Source: Paraburkholderia antibiotica
GTDB taxonomy: Bacteria > Pseudomonadota > Gammaproteobacteria > Burkholderiales > Burkholderiaceae
Reading direction: 5' to 3'
Length of the DNA: 64,000 nucleotides
Assembly (NCBI RefSeq): GCF_012927125.1
Contig: NZ_JABBFZ010000004.1
Coordinates: 62,001 to 126,000, forward strand
Position 1 is the stretch's first letter, and each line of letters opens with the position of its first letter. Below are positions 1-9,512 of this stretch, in pieces. Below the pieces are notes generated by a model, which did no database searches, was not told where the DNA came from, and worked only from the letters and a program-made list of their open reading frames with translations. Made by a program: the position numbers and the translations under genes.

Positions 1-2
1 GC

Positions 3-884
3 CCCGGCCTGATGGGCGCGCCGATGATCCGGCATCTGCTGCGCGCGGGGCATTCCGTGCATGTCTGGAACCGTACGCGGGCCAAAGCCGAGGCCTTGCA
101 GGCCGACGGCGCGCAGGTCGTCGATACGCCGCGCGAGCTGGTCGGGCGCTGCGACGCGGTGCTGCTATGCGTCGCCGACGCGGCGGCGGTCGAACAGACC
201 GTGTTCGGCCCGGCGGGGTTGCTCGACGGCGCTGCGGCGACGCCGCGCAGGCTGCGCTGGATCGTCGATCATTCAAGCATCCCGCCGGCGGCGACCCGGG
301 CCTTGGCGCGGCGCGCGGCCGAGTTGTCGATCGGCTGGGTCGACGCGCCGGTTTCCGGCGGCGTCGGCGGCGCGACGGCCGGCATGCTCGCGATCATGGC
401 GGGCGGCGCCGCGAGCGATATCGCCGCGGTACGCCCGTTACTCGATGCCTACGCCGCCCGCGTCACGCATATGGGCGAGGCCGGCGCGGGTCAGACCGCG
501 AAGCTGTGCAATCAGGCGATCGTCACCGCGACCGTCGCGGCCATCGCCGAGGCGGTGAGCCTCGCGCAGCGCAGCGGCATCGACGCCGCGAAGCTCACCG
601 AGGCGCTCGCCGGCGGCTGGGCCGATTCCGTGCTGCTGCAGACCTTCGTGCCGCGCATGACGCAAAGCGGCCAGCCGCCGATCGGCGCGTTGCGCACGTT
701 CCAGAAGGACGTCGACACGGTCGCGGCGACGGCCTACGAGACCGGCACGCCGATGCCGGTGGCATCGACCGTGCAGCAGTTGCTGCGGCTCGGCGCGGCC
801 ATGGGGCTCGCCGACGCGGATTTTTCGGCGTTCATCGACATTTTGCAGACGCCGCGCGACGCCCCGCGCGGGCCTGGCGGGTAA
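3..884 (+). CDS. NAD-binding beta-hydroxyacid dehydrogenase (5' truncated)
   Basis: This is an NAD(P)-dependent reductase of the 3-hydroxyisobutyrate dehydrogenase / tartronate semialdehyde reductase family. The reading frame is open to the window edge and begins PGLMGAPM, the tail of the usual N-terminal GxGxMG dinucleotide fold, so about 10 residues lie outside the window. A family-typical substrate loop is visible ([14 protein letters not shown]), followed by the helix with the catalytic lysine in [11 protein letters not shown]. The C-terminal all-alpha domain ends near [10 protein letters not shown]. The substrate cannot be decided from sequence. Nothing upstream is visible, and ybiT follows after its own promoter, so the two are probably separate units. 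Confidence 0.85.
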   Translation, partial: PGLMGAPMIRHLLRAGHSVHVWNRTRAKAEALQADGAQVVDTPRELVGRCDAVLLCVADAAAVEQTVFGPAGLLDGAAATPRRLRWIVDHSSIPPAATRALARRAAELSIGWVDAPVSGGVGGATAGMLAIMAGGAASDIAAVRPLLDAYAARVTHMGEAGAGQTAKLCNQAIVTATVAAIAEAVSLAQRSGIDAAKLTEALAGGWADSVLLQTFVPRMTQSGQPPIGALRTFQKDVDTVAATAYETGTPMPVASTVQQLLRLGAAMGLADADFSAFIDILQTPRDAPRGPGG

Positions 885-930
885 AGGCAGCGGGGCGGCC
901 CGGATTCTCGCCGGTTGAATTCTCTAAATC

Positions 931-939
931 TGCTAAAAT
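931..939 (+). promoter_or_regulatory. Extended -10 promoter upstream of ybiT
   Basis: The sequence TGCTAAAAT matches the extended -10 form TGnTATAAT. No convincing -35 box lies 16-18 bp upstream, which is normal for extended -10 promoters. It sits about 40 bp before the GTG start of ybiT in a short AT-rich patch between two GC-rich genes. Confidence 0.5.
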
Positions 940-979
940 ATTGGGTTTTTCGCCGATATCACATTCAAAGGGACGCGCC

Positions 980-2572
980 GTGCTGTCTACTGCCAACATC
1001 ACCATGCAATTCGGGCCGAAGCCCCTCTTCGAGAACATCTCGGTCAAATTCGGGGGAGGGAATCGCTACGGCCTGATCGGTGCGAACGGCTGCGGCAAGT
1101 CCACCTTCATGAAAATTCTGGGTTCCGACCTGGAACCGAGCTCGGGCAACGTGATGCTCGAGCCGAACATTCGCCTCGGCAAGCTGCGCCAGGACCAGTT
1201 CGCGTACGAAGACGTGCGCGTGCTCGACGTCGTCATGATGGGCCACGCCGAAATGTGGGCTGCGATGGCCGAGCGCGACGCGATCTACGCGAACCCCGAC
1301 GCAACCGACGACGACTACATGCACGCCGCCGAACTCGAAGCGAAGTTCGCCGAGTACGACGGCTACACCGCCGAAGCGCGCGCGGGCGAACTGCTGCTCG
1401 GCATCGGCATCGCGATCGAAGACCACAACGGCCCGATGAGCAATGTCGCGCCGGGCTGGAAGCTGCGCGTGCTGCTCGCGCAGGCGCTGTTCTCGAAGCC
1501 GGACGTGCTGCTGCTGGATGAGCCGACCAATAACCTGGACATCAACTCGATCCGCTGGCTGGAGGACGTGCTCAACCAGTACAACTCGACGATGATCATC
1601 ATCTCGCACGATCGACACTTCCTGAACCAGGTCTGCACGCACATGGCCGACATGGACTTCGGCACGCTGAAGGTCTATCCGGGCAACTACGACGACTACA
1701 TGCTCGCCAGCACGCAGGCGCGCGAGCGTCAGCAGAACGCCAACGCGAAGGCGAAGGAGCGCGTCGCCGACCTGCAGGACTTCGTGCGCCGCTTCTCGGC
1801 GAACAAGTCGAAGGCGCGTCAGGCCACCAGCCGTCTGAAGATGATCGACAAGATCAAGATCGAGGAATTCAAGCCGTCATCGCGGCAGAACCCGTTCATC
1901 CGCTTCGAGTTCGAGAAGAAGCTGCACAACATCGCGGTGGTCGCGGACAGCATTTCGAAGAAATACGAGCGCTCGATTTTCAACAACTTCAGCATCAGCG
2001 TGCAGCCGGGCGAGCGGATCGCGATCATCGGCGAGAACGGCGCGGGCAAGACCACGCTGCTGCGCTCGCTGCTCGGCAATCTGCAGCTCGACCACGGCAC
2101 GGTGAAGTGGGCGGAAAACGCGAATGTCGGCTACATGCCGCAGGACACGTACGAAGAGTTTCCGGACGACGTCACGCTGATGGACTGGATCGACCACTAC
2201 CGCAAGGAGGGCGACGACGAGCAGATGGTGCGCGGCACGCTCGGCCGGCTGCTGTTCAACGCGGACGACATCCGCAAGTCGGTGAAGGTGCTGTCGGGCG
2301 GCGAGAAGGGCCGCATGATCTGGGGCAAGCTGATGCTCGGCCGCCACAACGTGCTGCTGATGGACGAGCCGACCAACCACATGGACATGGAGTCGATCGA
2401 ATCGCTGCAGATCGCGCTCGACAAGTTCGAAGGCACGCTGATTTTCGTGTCGCACGACCGCGAGTTCGTGAGCGGCCTCGCGAACCGGATCATCGAAGTG
2501 AAGACCGATGGGACGTTGAACGACTTCGGTGGTAATTACGAGGACTTCCTGACGAGTCAGGGCGTGGAGTAA
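980..2572 (+). CDS. ybiT: ABC-F family ATPase YbiT
   Basis: A cytoplasmic ABC-F protein of 530 residues, the length of E. coli YbiT. It has two ATPase domains and no membrane segments. Domain 1 has Walker [10 protein letters not shown] and Walker B DEPTNNLD. Domain 2 has GENGAGKTT, the signature LSGGEKGR and DEPTNHMD. The charged linker between them (about residues 240-320) is the ribosome-contacting arm in this family. The GTG at 980 is chosen because the protein then opens [17 protein letters not shown], collinear with YbiT; the frame is open further upstream but only as low-quality sequence overlapping the previous gene. ABC-F proteins act on the ribosome rather than in transport; the precise role of YbiT is uncertain. 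Confidence 0.95.
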   Translation: MLSTANITMQFGPKPLFENISVKFGGGNRYGLIGANGCGKSTFMKILGSDLEPSSGNVMLEPNIRLGKLRQDQFAYEDVRVLDVVMMGHAEMWAAMAERDAIYANPDATDDDYMHAAELEAKFAEYDGYTAEARAGELLLGIGIAIEDHNGPMSNVAPGWKLRVLLAQALFSKPDVLLLDEPTNNLDINSIRWLEDVLNQYNSTMIIISHDRHFLNQVCTHMADMDFGTLKVYPGNYDDYMLASTQARERQQNANAKAKERVADLQDFVRRFSANKSKARQATSRLKMIDKIKIEEFKPSSRQNPFIRFEFEKKLHNIAVVADSISKKYERSIFNNFSISVQPGERIAIIGENGAGKTTLLRSLLGNLQLDHGTVKWAENANVGYMPQDTYEEFPDDVTLMDWIDHYRKEGDDEQMVRGTLGRLLFNADDIRKSVKVLSGGEKGRMIWGKLMLGRHNVLLMDEPTNHMDMESIESLQIALDKFEGTLIFVSHDREFVSGLANRIIEVKTDGTLNDFGGNYEDFLTSQGVE

Positions 2573-2603
2573 GCGTCCGGGCGCTGGTTTTCAGCGAGTT
2601 CCG

Positions 2604-2647
2604 AAGGCCCGCATCGGCGATCTGCCGATGCGGGCCTTGTTGTTTTT
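2604..2647 (+). terminator. Rho-independent terminator of ybiT
   Basis: A perfect 15-bp stem (2604-2618 with 2624-2638) closes a 5-nt loop and is followed by a T-rich run, TTGTTGTTTTT. It lies 32 bp after the ybiT stop codon. Confidence 0.9.
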
Positions 2648-2655
2648 ATGCCTGA

Positions 2656-2856
2656 CGCACAAAAGGACACAAGTCAGGCGATCGCCGATTCGGCGCGGAT
2701 GGGCAGTTGAGGTCATCGAAGCCGCTTCGTTTGCATGCGGCGGGGCATTTTTCCGGCAAAGCTTCGATACTCGAGCGACTCGCCGCTGCCGGCTACACGA
2801 TCGAGCGCGTCAGTTTGCAGGCGCTTCCCGAGATCGGACCGGGCAGTGGCAACTAA
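2656..2856 (+). pseudogene. Unrecognised coding-like fragment without a start codon
   Basis: Between the ybiT terminator and the convergent DUF1289 gene, one frame is open for 66 codons and ends at TAA 2854. Its second half reads like protein (GHFSGKASILERLAAAGY followed by TIERVSLQALPEIGPGSGN), while the first half is poor. There is no ATG and no ribosome binding site. It may be the 3' remnant of a decayed gene. I do not recognise a family, and it could be chance. Confidence 0.25.
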
Positions 2857-2938
2857 GAACTAACGTCCCGGCAGATTGCATCGCGTGTCATGCAGGCGAG
2901 GTGCGACACGCGACCCACGGGATACCGCGAAAAACCGC

Positions 2939-3142
2939 TTACACCTTATCGTTCTGAAACCGCATCGCCGTTCCTTCCTGTTCGATCCGCACCCAGATCG
3001 CGCGCTTTTCCTCGTCGCTCAGGAACACCCAGTTGGACACTTCGGCGGCGGTACGCCCGCAGCCTTTGCAGACCTCGTCGAAGAGGGTGGAGCAGACGCC
3101 GATACAGGGGCTGTCGGGAAGATCGTGGAGATTCGAAGTCAT
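2939..3142 (-). CDS. DUF1289 family small protein
   Basis: A 67-residue cytoplasmic protein of the DUF1289 family. The diagnostic cluster is visible: SPCIGVCSTLF, then VCKGCGRTAAEVSNW, giving four cysteines (CxxxC and CxxC) that could bind a metal or iron-sulfur centre. The tail (EEKRAIWVRIEQ) is also typical. An AAGG six bases before the ATG supports the start. The gene is alone, convergent with ybiT. Function is unknown; members often sit near redox or dehydratase genes, which is not the case here. Confidence 0.85.
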   Translation of the reverse strand: MTSNLHDLPDSPCIGVCSTLFDEVCKGCGRTAAEVSNWVFLSDEEKRAIWVRIEQEGTAMRFQNDKV

Positions 3143-3290
3143 CGGAAACCTTGAAGCGCGGAGGCGAAGTCCCGCTATGTTAACCGATGCGCGGTGCGTG
3201 TCCGGTAGCGATGCGCCACGTCACGCCGCATCACGCGAAGTGCGCGGCGATCCCCTCGGCCATCCCCGCCGTGGCCGCCGCCTCCCTCCT

Positions 3291-4592
3291 TCACGCCCCC
3301 ATCGCCAGTTGCCACAGCAACGCCCCATTGAGCACGATGATGAACGCCGCCGACAGCCACGCAAACGCGAGCGGCACGCCATGCACGCGCCAGCCGCGCA
3401 TCAGAGTCGCATCGGATGCATAGCGGATCAGCGGCACGACCGCGAGCGGCAATTGCAGGCTCAGCACCACCTGACTCGCGACGAGCAGCTGATTCGAGCC
3501 ATGCGGACCGAACAGCGCGACCGCGAGCAGCGCCGGCCCGATCGCGAGCGCGCGCGTGAGCAGCGCGCGTTTCCAGCGCGGCAGCCGCAGCCGCAAAAAG
3601 CCTTCCATCACGGTCTGCCCGGCCAGCGTGCCGGTCACGGTCGCGCTCAACCCGCAAGCGAGCAGCGCCGTCGCGAACAGGATGCCGGCCCAGTGACTGC
3701 CGACGAGCGGCGCGATCAGCCGATGCGCATCGGCGAGATCGGTGACGTCGCGATGGCCGCTCGCGTAGAACACGGCCGCCGACACGATCAGCAGCGCCGC
3801 GTTGATCACGAACGCGAACGCCAGCGAGCCGAACGTATCGAGGTTGACCACGTGCAGCGCGACCTTGATCTGCGCGTCGCTGCCGTCCGGCGCGTGATGT
3901 TTGACGAGCGCCGAGTGCAGGTAGAGGTTGTGCGGCATCACCGTCGCGCCGACGATGCCCGCCGCGAGCCACAGCATGCCCGCGTTCCGGATCAGCTCGA
4001 GGCTCGGCGCGGTGCCGGCGAGCGCCGCGTGCCAGTCGGGGCGCGCGAGCGCGAGCTGCACGACGAAGCACAGGCCGACGAAGCCGATCAGCGCGGCGAT
4101 CACCGCCTCCAGCCGGCGGCCGCCTTTGTGCTGGAGCGCGAGCAGCGCGAACGTGCAGACCGCCGACATCAGCACGCCGACCGTCAGCGACACGCCGAGC
4201 AGCAATTGCAGCGCGACCGCGCTGCCGACCACCTCGGCGACGTCGCAGGCGATGATCGCGACTTCGCTGGTCAGCCACAGGAACAGCGTCGAGCGTCGGC
4301 CGTTGTGCTCGCGGCATAACTGCGCGAGATCGCGCCCGGTCACGACGCCCAGGCGCGACGACAGCCACTGCATCAGCATCCCCATCAGGCTCGCCAGCAG
4401 CACGATGCCGAGCAGGCTATAGCCGTAGCCCGCGCCGGCGCCGAGCGCGGTCGCCCAGTTGCCGGGATCGATATAGCCGACCGCGATCAGCGCGCCGGCG
4501 CCGAGAAACGACAGCCAGTGGGCCGGGCGCGTCGGTTCCCCGGGCTCACGCCGGCGGCGGTTCGGACGCAACGCGAAAGGATTGGTGTTCAT
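3291..4592 (-). CDS. mntH: Nramp-family divalent metal transporter MntH
   Basis: An inner-membrane proton-coupled Mn2+/Fe2+ importer of 433 residues with about 11 predicted membrane helices. The two metal-site motifs of the family are intact: DPGN in helix 1 (GYIDPGNWAT) and MPH in helix 6 (ATVMPHNLYLHSALV). The ATG at 4592 (MNTNPFALRP) gives the normal family length. The frame is open about 80 codons further upstream, but that part is low-complexity and runs through a tandem repeat, so it is probably untranslated. No MntR or Fur box was recognised upstream. Confidence 0.93.
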   Translation of the reverse strand: MNTNPFALRPNRRRREPGEPTRPAHWLSFLGAGALIAVGYIDPGNWATALGAGAGYGYSLLGIVLLASLMGMLMQWLSSRLGVVTGRDLAQLCREHNGRRSTLFLWLTSEVAIIACDVAEVVGSAVALQLLLGVSLTVGVLMSAVCTFALLALQHKGGRRLEAVIAALIGFVGLCFVVQLALARPDWHAALAGTAPSLELIRNAGMLWLAAGIVGATVMPHNLYLHSALVKHHAPDGSDAQIKVALHVVNLDTFGSLAFAFVINAALLIVSAAVFYASGHRDVTDLADAHRLIAPLVGSHWAGILFATALLACGLSATVTGTLAGQTVMEGFLRLRLPRWKRALLTRALAIGPALLAVALFGPHGSNQLLVASQVVLSLQLPLAVVPLIRYASDATLMRGWRVHGVPLAFAWLSAAFIIVLNGALLWQLAMGA

Positions 4593-4756
4593 CGGTGCCT
4601 GAGGTCGGAAGCACATCCTCTTGCAAGCCACATGCCCATCGCTGGCGCAGACAGGCGACCGGCGGGGCGCGACGGCTGTGCCGCGCTCCGGTCGAGGCCA
4701 CGCCGGGCCGCGAGCAACCATTGTGCACCGCCGGACCGGATACGGCTTGCGTCCGA

Positions 4757-4803
4757 CCGGGGCGCGGCGTGCATCAAACCGGGGCGCAGCGGCGTGCATC
4801 AAA
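4757..4803. repeat. Imperfect tandem duplication in the mntH leader
   Basis: Two adjacent copies (22 bp at 4757-4778 and 25 bp at 4779-4803) share CCGGGGCG and GGCGTGCATCAAA and differ by a 3-base insertion. On the minus strand each copy reads TTTGATGCACGCC. The position between the weak -10 and mntH makes a regulatory role possible but unproven. Confidence 0.6.
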
Positions 4804-5158
4804 AGATCATGATAGGAGCATTGCGGCGGTCGCGATGGCATTGCATCGCGTGAATCCGGCGCGGGCGTCGTGGGAAGCGTGTGCCCTCAACGGGCGAAGC
4901 GGCCGGCCGACATGGGACAACACCTCGGCAGGCACGGCACGGCGCCGCACCGCACCGCGCCGCTCCCGGCGGTAGCCCTGAACGCTGCCCGCAAGCGTCG
5001 CCCGGCACGCGTCGTCGGCGGACCGCCGTCACCGACCTGACAGGCAGATAACAACGAGGTAACAGCGACTCGCCACAACGCCCGCATTCCGCCCGCATCC
5101 CGCGCGCAGCAGCGGTGTCGCGCCGTAGCGATGGCGTCGCCGCACGCGTATTTTTCGG

Positions 5159-5186
5159 TGGACACGCGCCGATAACCCGTTAAAAT
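5159..5186 (+). promoter_or_regulatory. Probable sigma-70 promoter of the pot operon
   Basis: TGGACA at 5159-5164 (5 of 6 matches to TTGACA) is followed after 16 bp by TAAAAT at 5181-5186 (5 of 6 matches to TATAAT). It lies about 155 bp before the potF start, implying a long leader. Confidence 0.5.
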
Positions 5187-5343
5187 TGCGCCGATTTTGC
5201 AGGGGTGCGGCCTCGGCCTGTACCGTTTGCGCGACAGCTCCAGGTTTTTTTTGGAGCGGGCAATATTTGGTGGTAGTTTTCGGGGTTTTCAGGGGGCTGC
5301 GCGCGACGCCGCGGCTTGAGTGACGACGGGATCGGAGAACGGG

Positions 5344-6444
5344 ATGAAAAGACGGGTAATGGGGCAGGTGGCGGCGCTGGTCTTGTGCGCGGCACCGTGG
5401 TTGACGGCCACGGCGAAAGACACGCAGCTCAACGTGTATAACTGGTCCGATTACATCGCGAAGGACACGATCCCGAACTTCACGAAACAGACCGGCGTCC
5501 AGGTCAAATACGACAACTACGACAGCGACGACACGCTGCAGGCGAAGCTGCTCACCGGTAACTCGGGCTACGACATCGTCGTGCCGACCAGCAACTACGC
5601 GGGCAAGCAGATCGCCGCGGGCATCTTCGAGCCGCTCGACAAATCGAAGCTGCCGAACCTCAAATACCTCGACCCGTCGCTGATGGCGCTCGTCGCCGGC
5701 GCCGATCCGGGCAACAAGTACGTGGTGCCTTGGGCCTACGGCACGACCGGCCTCGGCTACAACGTCACGAAGGTCCAGCAGATCCTCGGCAAGAACACGC
5801 CGCTCGATAGCTGGGACATCCTGTTCAAGCCCGAAAACATCTCGAAGCTGAAGGCCTGCGGCGTGTCGGTGCTCGACGCGCCCGACCAGATGTTCGCGGC
5901 CACGCTGCACTACATGGGCAAGGATCCGATGAGCACGAACCCGGCCGATTACCGCGCCGCGCTCGAGGTGCTGAAGAAAATCCGCCCGTACATCACGCAG
6001 TTCAACTCGTCGGGCTATATCAACGACCTCGTCGGCGGCGACGTCTGCTTCGCGTACGGCTGGTCGGGCGACGTCGTGATCGCCAAGCATCGCGCGGCCG
6101 AAGCGAAGAAGCCGTACAAGATCGAGTACTACATTCCGAAGGGCGGCGCGCCGGTCTGGTTCGACGTGATGGCGATTCCGAAGGACGCGAAGCACAAGGA
6201 AGCCGCGCACGAGTGGATCAACTACATCGAGACGCCGCAGGTGCACGCCGCGATCACCAACGCCGTGTACTACCCGAGCGTGAATACGGAAGCGCGCAAG
6301 TACGTGGACAAGGACGTCGCGAACGATCCGGCCGTGTACCCGTCGCCGGAAACCATCAAGACGCTGTTCCTGCTGAAGCCGCTGCCGCCGGAAATCCAGC
6401 GGCTGCAAACGCGGCTGTGGACCGAATTGAAGTCCGGCCGCTAA
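5344..6444 (+). CDS. potF: Polyamine (putrescine) periplasmic binding protein PotF
   Basis: A 366-residue solute-binding protein that delivers putrescine or a related polyamine to the PotGHI transporter. The signal peptide is residues 1-23 (MKRRVMGQVAALVLCAAPWL...ATA). The mature chain opens LNVYNWSDYIAKDTI, the PotD/PotF family signature, and has the conserved VVPTSNY and VPWAYGTTGLGYN segments. The ATG at 5344 is preferred over an in-frame GTG at 5320 because GGAG lies six bases before it. It is the first gene of a four-gene operon, separated from potG by a hairpin that should favour higher expression of the binding protein. Confidence 0.93.
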   Translation: MKRRVMGQVAALVLCAAPWLTATAKDTQLNVYNWSDYIAKDTIPNFTKQTGVQVKYDNYDSDDTLQAKLLTGNSGYDIVVPTSNYAGKQIAAGIFEPLDKSKLPNLKYLDPSLMALVAGADPGNKYVVPWAYGTTGLGYNVTKVQQILGKNTPLDSWDILFKPENISKLKACGVSVLDAPDQMFAATLHYMGKDPMSTNPADYRAALEVLKKIRPYITQFNSSGYINDLVGGDVCFAYGWSGDVVIAKHRAAEAKKPYKIEYYIPKGGAPVWFDVMAIPKDAKHKEAAHEWINYIETPQVHAAITNAVYYPSVNTEARKYVDKDVANDPAVYPSPETIKTLFLLKPLPPEIQRLQTRLWTELKSGR

Positions 6445-6477
6445 GCGCGGCACGCAGCAGGGATCAGCATCATCATG

Positions 6478-6503
6478 AAGCCCTCGGTGTTCACCGGGGG
6501 CTT
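6478..6503 (+). terminator. Hairpin between potF and potG (attenuator or mRNA stabiliser)
   Basis: AAGCCCTCGGTG and CACCGGGGGCTT form a 12-bp stem with one G-T wobble; the tail TTTGTTCG is only weakly T-rich. In binding-protein operons such a hairpin often protects the first cistron or partly terminates transcription. Confidence 0.55.
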
Positions 6504-6534
6504 TGTTCGTCAAACGCCGGAGTGAAGCAGCATT

Positions 6535-7704
6535 ATGATGAGTAGTGACCAGCCGGGTGCGCTGGCCGGAGCGGCCAGGTCGCCGTCGGGCCCGAACGTC
6601 GTTACGGGCGACGCAGCGGACCAGTTCATCCAGATCGTCGACGTCGTCAAGAAGTTCGGCGAGACCGTCGCGGTCAAGGGCGTCAATCTGTCGGTGAAGA
6701 AGGGCGAGCTGTTCGCGCTGCTCGGCAGCTCGGGCTGCGGCAAGTCGACCTTGCTGCGGATGATGGCCGGGCTCGAAACCGTGACTTCGGGCAAGATCCT
6801 GATCGACGGCGAGGACCTCGCGCAACTGCCGCCGTATCGTCGGCCGGTCAACATGATGTTCCAGTCGTACGCGCTCTTTCCGCACATGACGGTCGAGGCC
6901 AACGTCGCGTTCGGGCTGAAGCAGGAGGGCGTACCGAAGGCTGAGCTTAAAGAGCGCGTCGCCAATGCGCTCGAACTCGTGCAGATGAGCCGCTTCGCGA
7001 AGCGCAAGCCGCATCAGCTGTCGGGCGGTCAGCAGCAGCGCGTCGCGCTCGCGCGGTCGCTCGTCAAGCGGCCGAAGCTGCTGCTGCTCGACGAACCGAT
7101 GTCGGCGCTCGACAAGCAGATCCGCCAGCGCACCCAGATCGAACTCGTCAACATTCTCGACCAGGTCGGCGTGACCTGCATGATGGTCACGCACGATCAG
7201 GAAGAAGCGATGACGATGGCCGACCGCCTCGCGGTGATGAGCGAAGGCCAGATCGTCCAGCTCGGCACGCCGCACGAAGTCTACGAGTATCCGAACAGCC
7301 GCTTCTCGGCGGAGTTCATCGGCTCGACCAATCTGTTCGACGGCCATACGGTCGAGGACGAACCCGATCACGTGTTCATCGAAACGCCGGATCTGCCGTG
7401 CCGCCTGCACGTCAATCACGGCATCACCGGTCCGCTCGGCATGCCGGTGACGATCTCGGTGCGCCCCGAGCGCATCGCGCTCACGCGCAAGCCGCCCGAA
7501 GGCGCGTACAACTGGGGCAAGGGCGTCGTCACGAATATCGCGTACATGGGCGGCTATTCGCTGTATCACGTGAAGCTCGACGGCGGCAAGACCGTGATCG
7601 CGAACGTGACGAGCCTCGTGCTCACCGAAATCGATCCGCCCACCTGGGGCGACGAAGTGTACGTGCGCTGGAGCGCATCGGCCGGCGTGGTGCTGACGTC
7701 ATGA
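6535..7704 (+). CDS. potG: Polyamine ABC transporter ATPase PotG
   Basis: A 389-residue cytoplasmic ATPase of the spermidine/putrescine importer family. Walker A is GSSGCGKST, the signature LSGGQQQRVALARSL and Walker B LLLLDEPMSALD, followed by the H-loop VTHDQEEA. The C-terminal third (from about residue 260) is the TOBE regulatory domain, with the typical FIGSTNLFDG and ISVRPERIAL segments. ATG codons at 6535 and 6538 are both possible, with GGAG about 14-17 bases upstream, so the exact start is uncertain. The stop overlaps the potH start by ATGA, indicating translational coupling. Confidence 0.93.
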   Translation: MMSSDQPGALAGAARSPSGPNVVTGDAADQFIQIVDVVKKFGETVAVKGVNLSVKKGELFALLGSSGCGKSTLLRMMAGLETVTSGKILIDGEDLAQLPPYRRPVNMMFQSYALFPHMTVEANVAFGLKQEGVPKAELKERVANALELVQMSRFAKRKPHQLSGGQQQRVALARSLVKRPKLLLLDEPMSALDKQIRQRTQIELVNILDQVGVTCMMVTHDQEEAMTMADRLAVMSEGQIVQLGTPHEVYEYPNSRFSAEFIGSTNLFDGHTVEDEPDHVFIETPDLPCRLHVNHGITGPLGMPVTISVRPERIALTRKPPEGAYNWGKGVVTNIAYMGGYSLYHVKLDGGKTVIANVTSLVLTEIDPPTWGDEVYVRWSASAGVVLTS

Positions 7705-8633
7705 AAGCCGCGCTTTCTTCGTTCTTCGCGTGGCCGGTGCGGCGTCTGAAGCTGACCGGCCGTACCGCGGTGGTGGCGGGGCCGTTCATCTGGCTGCTGC
7801 TGTTTTTCCTCGTGCCGTTCCTGCTGGTCGTGAAGATCAGCTTCGCCGATTCGCAGCTCGGCATTCCGCCGTACACGCAGCTGGTCAATTTCGCGGAAGG
7901 CGCGATTCACATCACGCTCGATCTGTCGCACTACGCGTTTCTGCTGACCGACAGCCTGTACTTCGCGACCTATGTGAACTCAGTGGTGGTCGCGGCGATC
8001 TCGACGCTGCTGTGTCTGCTGATCGGCTATCCGATGGCGTATTACATCGCGCGCTCGAATCCGGCGACTCGCAATCTACTGATGATGGCGGTGATGCTGC
8101 CGTTCTGGACTTCGTTCCTGATCCGCGTATACGCCTGGATCGGCATCCTGAAGAACAACGGACTGCTGAACAACTTCCTGATGTCGATCGGCCTGATTCA
8201 TTCGCCGATCGAGCTGTATCACACGAATACGGCGGTCTACATCGGCATGGTCTATTCGTATCTGCCGTTTCTCGTGATGCCGCTTTACGCGCACCTCGTG
8301 AAAATGGACCTGACCTTGCTCGAAGCCGCGTACGACCTCGGCGCGAAGCCGTGGAAGGCGTTCTGGCAGATCACGCTGCCGCTGTCGAAGAACGGCATCA
8401 TCGCGGGCTGTCTGCTGGTGTTCATTCCGGCGGTCGGCGAGTACGTGATTCCGGAGCTGCTCGGCGGCGCGAACACACTGATGATCGGCCGCGTGATGTG
8501 GAATGAGTTCTTCGACAACGCCGACTGGCCGATGGCCTCCGCCGTCACCTGCGCGATGGTGTTGCTGCTGCTGGTGCCGATGGCGCTGTTCCAGCGTGCG
8601 CAGGCGAAGGCATTGGAGGAGGGCCGCCAATGA
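7701..8633 (+). CDS. potH: Polyamine ABC transporter permease PotH
   Basis: A 310-residue inner-membrane permease with an N-terminal anchor helix (VVAGPFIWLLLFFLVPFLLV) and about six helices. The cytoplasmic EAA loop that contacts the ATPase is visible as EAAYDLGAKPWKAFWQITLP. It overlaps potG by 4 bp at the start and potI by 4 bp at the end, so subunit stoichiometry is probably set by coupling. Confidence 0.92.
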   Translation: MKAALSSFFAWPVRRLKLTGRTAVVAGPFIWLLLFFLVPFLLVVKISFADSQLGIPPYTQLVNFAEGAIHITLDLSHYAFLLTDSLYFATYVNSVVVAAISTLLCLLIGYPMAYYIARSNPATRNLLMMAVMLPFWTSFLIRVYAWIGILKNNGLLNNFLMSIGLIHSPIELYHTNTAVYIGMVYSYLPFLVMPLYAHLVKMDLTLLEAAYDLGAKPWKAFWQITLPLSKNGIIAGCLLVFIPAVGEYVIPELLGGANTLMIGRVMWNEFFDNADWPMASAVTCAMVLLLLVPMALFQRAQAKALEEGRQ

Positions 8634-9448
8634 AGCCGAATCGCACGTTGCAGCTGATCGCGCTCGGCATCGGCTTTCTGTTTCTGTATATCCCGATCGT
8701 CAGCCTCATCGTCTATTCGTTCAACGAATCGCAACTGGTCACGGTATGGTCGGGCTTTTCGACGCGCTGGTACGCGGCGCTGTTGCACGACGACGAGCTG
8801 ATCGCGTCGGCGTGGCTGTCGTTGCGCATCGCGTTGCTGACGGCGTTCGCGTCGGTGATCATCGGCACGTGGGCCGGTTTCGTGCTCGCGCGCATGGGCC
8901 GCTTTCGCGGCTTCACGCTGTACACCGGCATGATCAACGCGCCGCTGGTGATCCCGGAAGTGATTCAGGGCATCTCGCTGCTGCTGCTGTTCATCGAAAT
9001 GGCGCGCTGGATCGGCTGGCCGGCCGAACGCGGCATCTTCACGATCTGGATCGGCCACGTGATGCTGTGTATTTCGTACGTGGCGATCATCGTGCAGTCG
9101 CGTGTGCGCGAGCTGAACCCGTCGCTCGAAGAGGCCGCGCTCGATCTCGGCGCAACGCCGCTGCGGGTGTTCTTCTTCGTCACGTTGCCGCTGATTTCGC
9201 AGGCGCTGGTGTCGGGCTGGCTGCTGTCGTTCACGCTGTCGATCGACGACCTCGTGCTGTCCGCATTCCTGTCCGGTCCCGGTTCGACGACGCTGCCGCT
9301 GGTGGTGTTCTCGCGCGTGCGGCTCGGCCTGAATCCGGAGATGAACGCACTCGCGACGCTGTTCATCGCGGTGGTCACTGTCGGCGTGGTCGCGGCCAAC
9401 TTCTTCATGCAGCGCGCCGAGCGCAAACGCGCGGTGATGGCGACCTGA
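8630..9448 (+). CDS. potI: Polyamine ABC transporter permease PotI
   Basis: A 272-residue second permease subunit, partner of PotH. The N-terminal helix (LIALGIGFLFLYIPIVSLIV) leads into NESQLVTVWSGFSTRWY, a family-typical periplasmic stretch. The EAA loop is EEAALDLGATPLRVFFFVTL, and the family motif SIDDLVLSAFLSGPGSTTLP follows. It is the last gene of the operon, 64 bp from a convergent chemoreceptor gene. No clear terminator is seen between them. Confidence 0.92.
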   Translation: MKPNRTLQLIALGIGFLFLYIPIVSLIVYSFNESQLVTVWSGFSTRWYAALLHDDELIASAWLSLRIALLTAFASVIIGTWAGFVLARMGRFRGFTLYTGMINAPLVIPEVIQGISLLLLFIEMARWIGWPAERGIFTIWIGHVMLCISYVAIIVQSRVRELNPSLEEAALDLGATPLRVFFFVTLPLISQALVSGWLLSFTLSIDDLVLSAFLSGPGSTTLPLVVFSRVRLGLNPEMNALATLFIAVVTVGVVAANFFMQRAERKRAVMAT

Positions 9449-9512
9449 CGCAGCCGAGGGACGGGCGTCGCGCGAGGCACGCGCGGCGCCATGTCATCGT
9501 TTCATGCCGCGC

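Larger units (their letters stand above)
4593..5343. other. Divergent intergenic region mntH/potF
   Basis: About 750 bp without a supported gene. It holds a tandem repeat at 4757-4803, a weak minus-strand -10 (TATCAT, 4814-4809) that could serve mntH, a potF promoter at 5159-5186, and a T8 run at 5245-5252 flanked by a short GCTCCA/TGGAGC inverted repeat. The rest shows no reading frame I would support. Confidence 0.5.

Noticed and set aside
4593..5343. A manganese (yybP-ykoY) riboswitch upstream of mntH
   Set aside because: I could not recognise the conserved paired loops; only a tandem repeat and a weak -10 are visible.
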